Positions 59,047-64,000 of a stretch of DNA of 64,000 bases are shown piece after piece. How positions within the stretch are numbered: position 1 is the first letter of the stretch; each line of letters begins with the position of its first letter. The notes under the pieces are model-generated. The model was given only the letters and a program-made list of their open reading frames with translations. It was not told where the DNA came from and searched no databases. The stretch spans positions 372,001 to 436,000 of the forward strand of contig CAXXHC010000004.1 of NCBI GenBank assembly GCA_963663525.2, in the 5' to 3' direction. Both the position numbers and the translations under genes were made by a program. The stretch comes from G963663525 sp963663525 (GTDB lineage: Bacteria; Myxococcota_A; SURF-8; G963663525).

Positions 59047-60015
59047 ATGGTAGAGCACGCATCCGCGAACGTCGAATCTTCGTTTCCTTCCCCTCGTACC
59101 GATCTGGAAATTCTCTCCTGCACGGGCCGCAGCGACGTGGCGGAAGTCTTCGTAGCTCGCACCCGTTCGGGCGACGACAAAAGCATGATTGAGTTCGTGG
59201 ATGGACTCGATACCCGCTATCCCAGGGAAGAAAAGTGGATCATCAACCTTTCGACCCAGTTCGGCTGTCCGGTGGGTTGCCGTTTCTGTGACGCCGGGCA
59301 CCAATATTACGGCAATCTCACAGTGGACGAGTTGATGGCCCAGGTGAAATACGTGATGGACCGTCATCCGGGACTCGCCTCCCGTTGTGGAAAGCTGAAG
59401 GTGCATTTCGCGCGTATGGGCGAGCCTTCGTTCAACGACAACGTGTTGAAAACCATGGAGAAACTGCCGGAATTCATGCAGGCGTCCCACCTCTGGTCCT
59501 GCGTGCCGACCACCGTCCCGATGGGCCGGGAAGCCTGGTTCGAACGGCTGTACGAGGTGAAGGAAAAACACTACCGGGGGCGTTTCCAGCTTCAGTTTTC
59601 GCTCAACACCACCGATCCCGACGAGCGCGCTCGGCTGATGCCGATCCGCCTGCAGAATATGGACTGGGTGGCGGATTACGGCCACCGCTTTTTCCAGGAC
59701 GGCGACCGCAAGCCCATCCTCAATTTCGCGCTGGCCCGGCAAGTGGCCTTCGACCCCGACGCAGTGATTTCGCGCTTCGATCCCGAGAAAATAGCCGTAA
59801 AACTCACGCCGCTCAACCCGACGCAAACCGGTCAGGACAACGGCCTGGACACCATCCTGCGCACCGAGGACAGCCAGGCCATCGACGGCCACGTCAAACG
59901 CCTGAACGATGCCGGATTCGACGTGGTGATCAGCATCGGCGACGGTCGCGAGGACGAAATCGGCAGCAACTGCGGCCAGTCCGTGCGACGCATGAGAGAC
60001 CCGGAGGCGCGGTAA
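59047..60015 (+). CDS. Short RlmN/Cfr-like radical SAM protein
   Basis: A 322-residue radical SAM protein. The 4Fe-4S cluster motif is 'CPVGCRFC' (C74/C78/C81), and a late Cys in 'GSNCGQSV' (C309) matches the position of the conserved C-terminal Cys of RlmN/Cfr ('ACGQL'). The spacing and 'KVHFARMGEPSFN' resemble RlmN's 'GMGEPL.N'. It is shorter than RlmN (usually about 340-380) and lacks the N-terminal helical RNA-binding region. The substrate may therefore not be 23S rRNA/tRNA A2503/A37. Last gene of the three-gene cassette. Confidence 0.75.
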   Translation: MVEHASANVESSFPSPRTDLEILSCTGRSDVAEVFVARTRSGDDKSMIEFVDGLDTRYPREEKWIINLSTQFGCPVGCRFCDAGHQYYGNLTVDELMAQVKYVMDRHPGLASRCGKLKVHFARMGEPSFNDNVLKTMEKLPEFMQASHLWSCVPTTVPMGREAWFERLYEVKEKHYRGRFQLQFSLNTTDPDERARLMPIRLQNMDWVADYGHRFFQDGDRKPILNFALARQVAFDPDAVISRFDPEKIAVKLTPLNPTQTGQDNGLDTILRTEDSQAIDGHVKRLNDAGFDVVISIGDGREDEIGSNCGQSVRRMRDPEAR

Positions 60016-60114
60016 TCCGAAAGGGTGGGGGGGATGTAACGTCTTGAAATCGTGGAAGTATTTCTTTCTGCGATTCTGTGCTTATTCCGCCCATTCGTCC
60101 AGTAGGAAAAAATC

Positions 60115-60140
60115 GTAGGTCGGGTGAAAATCACCCGACA
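60115..60140. repeat. GTAGGTCGGG-family hairpin, half unit
   Basis: GTAGGTCGGGTGA/TCACCCGAC hairpin, the same family as 19517, 30584, 33777 and 43658. It lies between two converging genes. Confidence 0.7.
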
Positions 60141-60256
60141 ATTAAAATCCATGCTCTTCTGAAAAAGACATTTTCCCACATTTTAAATCACGCCCTGTAG
60201 GAACGTTTTTTATCTGTCATCCCCAAGATTTGCGAAAATCCCCGAAAGAGAAGTCC

Positions 60257-61057
60257 TCACGAGGCGGACGACTTCGGCTTGCGGCGGGCGCGGCGCTTTC
60301 TGCGCCAGTGGATCAGTCCCGCGATGGCCAGAATCCAGGGCAGCACCGCCAGCGCAACGGTGAACAGCATCCCCACCGAAGCCGCCAGCGTGCGGCCCGA
60401 CTCGCGCAACTGGTGCAATAGCGGCCCGTACCAGGTACGGGTTTCCATGTCGCGGGTGGCGGTGACGAAAAGGTTTAACGTAAACGTCGCGAAACGGGTG
60501 CGGCGTTGGATATCTTGTTGTTTTCCTTCGAGTTTTTCGATCGTCTCCCGCACGCGCGCCAACTCCCGTTCGGCTTCCAGCAGATCGCTCAGGCTCGCTT
60601 CGGGCCGCTCGATCAACGCCAGAATGCGCCGTTCGAGCGCTTGCTGATTGCGCAGGCGTAAAGCGATGTCGGCAACGTTGTCGCCCACGTTTTCGGCCTG
60701 TTCCTCCTGCTCGAAGACCTTCCCCAGTTGCGAGAAAAACTCCAGATTTTCCCGGTACTTAGCCACGGGAAGCTTGACGATCAGCGACCCGGAATAGCCG
60801 CTTCCTTCGTTCCGTTTGCGCTCGGCGCGCAGCACCATACCGCCTTGGGTCTCGGCGTATTCGCGCACTTTGCGGTCGGCTTCGAGGTAGTCGCTCACTT
60901 TGATCGCCAACCGTGCGCGGCGGATTTCGTAGGGCCCCTGCGGAAGAGTCAACGCCGGGTCCGCATCTACCGGGCGTGGATCGGGGGGCGTCTCGCTGCA
61001 CGCCGAAAGGGTCAAAACCGTGAACAAAACCCAACAAAACATACGGAAGGAGGGCAT
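60257..61057 (-). CDS. DUF4349-type lipoprotein with coiled coil and C-terminal membrane helix
   Basis: A 266-residue lipoprotein. Lipobox 'LTLSAC' (Cys about 20) is followed by 'RRARLAIKVSDYLEADRKVREYAETQGGMV', typical of DUF4349. A long helical region 'DLLEAERELARVRETIEKLEGKQQD' suggests a coiled coil. Near the C-terminus a membrane helix 'TVALAVLPWILAIAGLI' precedes an Arg/Lys tail. AGGAG is 9 bases before the ATG 61057. Function is unknown. Confidence 0.82.
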   Translation of the reverse strand: MPSFRMFCWVLFTVLTLSACSETPPDPRPVDADPALTLPQGPYEIRRARLAIKVSDYLEADRKVREYAETQGGMVLRAERKRNEGSGYSGSLIVKLPVAKYRENLEFFSQLGKVFEQEEQAENVGDNVADIALRLRNQQALERRILALIERPEASLSDLLEAERELARVRETIEKLEGKQQDIQRRTRFATFTLNLFVTATRDMETRTWYGPLLHQLRESGRTLAASVGMLFTVALAVLPWILAIAGLIHWRRKRRARRKPKSSAS

Positions 61058-61361
61058 GGCAGGTCTCCTGCTCGTTCGAGAAGGCCCAAGCTTAGCACAG
61101 TTCACCGGGGAGAGTCGAATGCGAATGTTGGGAAAAGGCAAACCGCCGAACGGAAGCCTTCCGCAACGTGCCCGACTCCCTCTTCTGTGGGCTTCGGTAT
61201 TGACATCCTTCCCGGCCTGTGCGATGCAACGGTCTGGACTTGATTTTTGTGGCAGGCGAAACGCCGGAGTCGTCCAACGTTGCGGCGGCATTGGCTTTTT
61301 CCGAGATCGGCGTTTCGCTTGCGGACGTTACGCATGTTTTTACATGATCTTCGAGGTGACG
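61058..61361. other. Intergenic region between divergent DUF4349 and gcvPA genes
   Basis: A 304-base gap between divergent starts, likely holding both promoters. I looked for the conserved core of a glycine riboswitch before gcvPA and did not find it. No gene is visible. Confidence 0.3.
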
Positions 61362-62708
61362 ATGCGCTATCTTCCCCACACGCCCCAGGATATCGACCGG
61401 ATGCTGAAAACCGTCGGCATCGGGTCGATCGACGAACTGTTCGAAACGATTCCGAAAAATCTTCAACGAACCACTCCGCTGGAAATCCCACCGGCCAAGT
61501 CCGAAGAAGAGGTCGAGCGCGAGTTCGCCCGCCTCACCGGATTGAACCGCGCCGGAGAGTTCCTCTCGTTTTTAGGAGGCGGACAGTATCCGCACCGCGC
61601 TCCGAGAGTGGTGGACCACCTCCTGCGGCGTTCGGAATTCTACACCGCGTATACGCCCTATCAGCCGGAAGTCAGCCAAGGCACGTTGCAGGCGATTTTC
61701 GAATATCAGACGCTGATGTGTCTGCTGCTCGAAATGGACGTGACCAACGCCTCCATGTACGACGGCGCGACCGCCTGCGCCGAAGCCGCCTTGATGAGCC
61801 TCCGCGTGCTGCGTAAAAAGAACAAGGTACTGATCGCACGCTCGGTGCATCCCGAATTCCGCCAGGTGACGAAAACCTACATGGTGGATCAGCCGGAATG
61901 CCTGGTGGAGGTGGGATACGGTCCCGACGGTCGCCTGGATCGGAACGATCTCAAGGCCAAACTCGACGGCGACTGCGCCTGCTTGATCGTCGGACATCCC
62001 AATTATTTCGGTACGTTGGAGGATCTTCCGGCGCTGGCCGAGATCGTGCACGAGGCGGGAGCCTTGCTGGTATCGACCTTCACCGAGCCGCTGGCCTTCG
62101 GCCTGATTCCCGGACCGGGACGCGCCGGGGCGGATATCGTTTGCGGGGAAGGACAGTCTTTCCTGGGCGATCCCAACTTCGGTGGGCCGTCGCTGGGGAT
62201 ATTCTCGGCTACCGAAAAAAACGTCCGACAGATGCCGGGACGACTCTGCGGCGAAGCCACCGACGCCGACGGGCGAAAGGGCTACGTTTTGACGCTCTCC
62301 ACCCGCGAGCAGCACATCCGTCGCGACAAGGCAACGAGCAACATCTGCACCAATCAAGGACTGATGGCGCTGGCCGCCACGATTTTCCTTTCCACCCTGG
62401 GCAAGCAGGGCGTCCATCGCCTCGCCCGCACCAACCTTTCCAAGGCCGCGTATTTAAAGAAGAAACTCGCAGCCCTGGACGGCTTTTCGCTGGCCTTCGA
62501 CGCTCCGACCTTCAACGAGTTCGTGATCCGTTGCGACAAAGTAACCCCGGCGGAGGTGCTGGAACGGCTGTTGAAAAAGAACGTCGTGGCAGGATTGGCG
62601 CTGGAGAACGATTACCCCGAACTGGACCGGCACCTGCTTGTATGCGCCACCGAGATGCACGCCAAAGAGGATCTGGACCGTCTGGCCGACGAGTTGGCGG
62701 CCCTGTAG
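61362..62708 (+). CDS. gcvPA: Glycine dehydrogenase (decarboxylating) subunit 1
   Basis: A 448-residue alpha-type half of the P-protein of the glycine cleavage system (glycine + H-protein lipoyl to CO2 + aminomethyl-H-protein). The N-terminus 'RYLPHTPQDIDRMLKTVGIGSIDELFETIP' and 'FLGGGQYPHRAPRVVDHLLRRSEFYTAYTPYQPEVSQGTLQ' are textbook for GcvPA, as are 'SNICTNQGLMALAATIFLSTLG' and 'FNEFVIR'. The ATG 61362 has GAGGTG 4 bases upstream. gcvPB follows 19 bases after its stop. No gcvT/gcvH is seen upstream. Confidence 0.93.
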   Translation: MRYLPHTPQDIDRMLKTVGIGSIDELFETIPKNLQRTTPLEIPPAKSEEEVEREFARLTGLNRAGEFLSFLGGGQYPHRAPRVVDHLLRRSEFYTAYTPYQPEVSQGTLQAIFEYQTLMCLLLEMDVTNASMYDGATACAEAALMSLRVLRKKNKVLIARSVHPEFRQVTKTYMVDQPECLVEVGYGPDGRLDRNDLKAKLDGDCACLIVGHPNYFGTLEDLPALAEIVHEAGALLVSTFTEPLAFGLIPGPGRAGADIVCGEGQSFLGDPNFGGPSLGIFSATEKNVRQMPGRLCGEATDADGRKGYVLTLSTREQHIRRDKATSNICTNQGLMALAATIFLSTLGKQGVHRLARTNLSKAAYLKKKLAALDGFSLAFDAPTFNEFVIRCDKVTPAEVLERLLKKNVVAGLALENDYPELDRHLLVCATEMHAKEDLDRLADELAAL

Positions 62709-62727
62709 CCGGGAAAGGAGACATACG

Positions 62728-64000
62728 ATGACGACCCATACCCGCACGCCCGGAACCACCGGACTGATGATGGAAGAACCCACGGTGTTCGAGATCGGTT
62801 CGCCCGGCAGAACCGGCTACAGTTTCTCCGCCCTCGACGTGCCCGAAGCCGACCCCGTGGAAGAACTGGGCGCGGACGCCGTTCGCGAGGAAGTGAGCCA
62901 TTTCCCGGAAGTGAGCGAAGTGGACGTAATGCGCCACTTTTTGCGGCTAAGCCAGTGGAATTACTGCATCGACACCGGCTTTTATCCGCTGGGTTCCTGC
63001 ACGATGAAATACAACCCGAAAATCAACGAGGATATGGCCCGATTGCCGGAGTTCACCCGGACCCACCCGAAACTTCCCGACGAACTGGTCCAGGGCAACC
63101 TGCAACTGATGCATTGCCTCGAATCCATTCTGGCAGAAATCAGCGGCATGGACGCCGTGACGCTCCAGCCTGCAGCGGGCGCACATGGGGAGTTGACCGG
63201 CCTGATGCTGATTCGCGCCTACCACGTCCATAAAGGGCAGCCCCGCAAGAAAATCCTCGTGCCCGATTCCGCCCATGGCACCAATCCCGCTTCGGCGGCG
63301 TTGTGCGGATTCAAGACCGTGGAGATCAAATCCGGCCCCGATGGCATCGTACTTCCTGAAACCATCGCCGAAGCGATGGACGAAGACGTCGCCGGGGTGA
63401 TGATGACCAATCCGAACACCCTGGGACTGTTCGAGACGCACATCAAGGAAATCGCCGATATCGTTCATGAAAAAGGCGGTTTGATGTACTGCGATGGAGC
63501 GAACCTCAACGCCGTGCTCGGCGTGGTGCGTCCCGGAGATATGGGCTTCGACGTGCTGCATTTCAATCTCCACAAGACCTTTTCCACGCCCCACGGCGGC
63601 GGAGGACCGGGTGCGGGTCCGGTGGGTGTCAAGTCCGTGCTGGAGCCGTTTTTGCCGTCTCCCGTGATTGTTTCGGACGAAGGCAAGCTGCGTTTCGACA
63701 CGGATCGGCCATTATCCATCGGCAAAGTGAAAGGCTTCTGGGGTAATTTCGGAGTCCTGGTGCGCGCGTACAGCTACCTGATGGAAATGGGTCGCGACCA
63801 CCTGCGCAGCATCGCAGAATCGGCGGTGCTCAACGCCAACTACCTGCGTAAAAGCCTCGACGGGGAATTTCATCTGCCCTATCCGGGAACCTGTATGCAT
63901 GAGGTCGTGTTCAGCGACAAAACCCAGCGCACGCAATACGGTGTCAACAATTTGGATATCTCCAAGCGCCTGATCGACCTGGGCTTTCATCCGCCCACCA
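62728..64000 (+). CDS. gcvPB: Glycine dehydrogenase (decarboxylating) subunit 2 (3' partial)
   Basis: 424 residues up to the window edge, no stop reached. The PLP-binding Lys lies in 'FNLHKTFSTPHGGGGPG', and 'SCTMKYNPKINEDMARLPEF', 'AAGAHGELTGLMLIRAYH' and 'HGTNPASAALCG' are GcvPB signatures. Full length is usually near 480-500, so about 60-80 residues are missing. The ribosome binding site GGAAAGGAG lies 7 bases upstream. It is the partner of GcvPA and is presumably in one operon with it. Confidence 0.94.
   Translation, partial: MTTHTRTPGTTGLMMEEPTVFEIGSPGRTGYSFSALDVPEADPVEELGADAVREEVSHFPEVSEVDVMRHFLRLSQWNYCIDTGFYPLGSCTMKYNPKINEDMARLPEFTRTHPKLPDELVQGNLQLMHCLESILAEISGMDAVTLQPAAGAHGELTGLMLIRAYHVHKGQPRKKILVPDSAHGTNPASAALCGFKTVEIKSGPDGIVLPETIAEAMDEDVAGVMMTNPNTLGLFETHIKEIADIVHEKGGLMYCDGANLNAVLGVVRPGDMGFDVLHFNLHKTFSTPHGGGGPGAGPVGVKSVLEPFLPSPVIVSDEGKLRFDTDRPLSIGKVKGFWGNFGVLVRAYSYLMEMGRDHLRSIAESAVLNANYLRKSLDGEFHLPYPGTCMHEVVFSDKTQRTQYGVNNLDISKRLIDLGFHPPT

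Noticed and set aside
61058..61361. Possible glycine riboswitch before gcvPA
   Set aside because: The conserved aptamer core was not found on reading either strand.
1..64000. CRISPR array, tRNA or rRNA genes
   Set aside because: No regularly spaced direct repeats and no tRNA T-loop/acceptor patterns or rRNA landmarks were seen; a covariance search could still find a diverged tRNA.

Overview
This 64 kb window is GC-rich chromosomal DNA from a Gram-negative (diderm) bacterium, probably an uncultured member of the deltaproteobacterial/myxobacterial grade. The evidence is the set of outer-membrane-type barrels, many lipoproteins with acidic 'DGDxE' linkers, choice-of-anchor-D/vWA and SUMF1-type surface proteins, and a full acyl-CoA/propionyl-CoA metabolism. 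The exact phylum cannot be fixed by reading alone. I found no rRNA, tRNA or CRISPR array.

Layout. 1-5.6 kb: the end of a giant multi-module SUMF1 surface protein, then a small PBECR-like/DUF2283 toxin-antitoxin-like pair. 6-14 kb: an acyl-CoA block with an ADP-forming acyl-CoA synthetase, a CoA-transferase/GNAT fusion, and a fadN-fadA beta-oxidation operon. That operon has a clear sigma70 promoter and an 18-bp palindrome very like the Bacillus FadR box over the predicted start of transcription. 14-21 kb: pyrH, an M23 lipoprotein, a vWA lipoprotein and glgC. 21.4-25.2 kb: an IS91-like module (degenerate tyrosine recombinase, intact tyrosine recombinase, HUH transposase). 25-35 kb: an MFS transporter, a Cys-rich lipoprotein, a MetE-like protein, a lipoprotein/glycosyltransferase/pcm operon and a SUMF1-like lipoprotein. 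35.5-36.4 kb: an AT-rich RAYT transposase between inverted REP palindromes. 36.5-43.6 kb: a second ADP-forming acyl-CoA synthetase with the opposite domain order, then mutA-mutB (methylmalonyl-CoA mutase). 43.8-49 kb: a PrmA-CPBP protease fusion, a HIT protein, a lipoprotein, TatD, TcdA and a zinc ribbon protein. 49-56 kb: two envelope proteins, a candidate orphan small RNA and a TIGR03960/TIGR03936 radical-SAM protein. 56-64 kb: a DUF4198 protein, a cysteine hydrolase/flavoprotein/RlmN-like radical-SAM cassette, a DUF4349 lipoprotein and gcvPA-gcvPB (cut by the window end).

How it works together. FadN/FadA would release acetyl-CoA, or propionyl-CoA from odd chains. MutAB feeds the propionyl branch to succinyl-CoA after steps not encoded here. 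The two ADP-forming synthetases and the CoA transferase interconvert acyl-CoA and free acid with conservation of the thioester energy. GcvPA/PB adds glycine decarboxylation.

The intergenic DNA is full of repeats. I see four families present in two or more copies: a ~170-bp MITE-like element with GGTGCATCA ends; a ~130-bp triple-hairpin CCCTCTCCC element, one copy of which sits inside a GGTGCATCA element; GTAGGTCGGG hairpins; and a ~170-bp GGGCGATTCAATTCT element. The best candidates for something undescribed are the PrmA-CPBP fusion, the three-gene radical-SAM cassette, the orphan sRNA-like unit and the nested MITE system.
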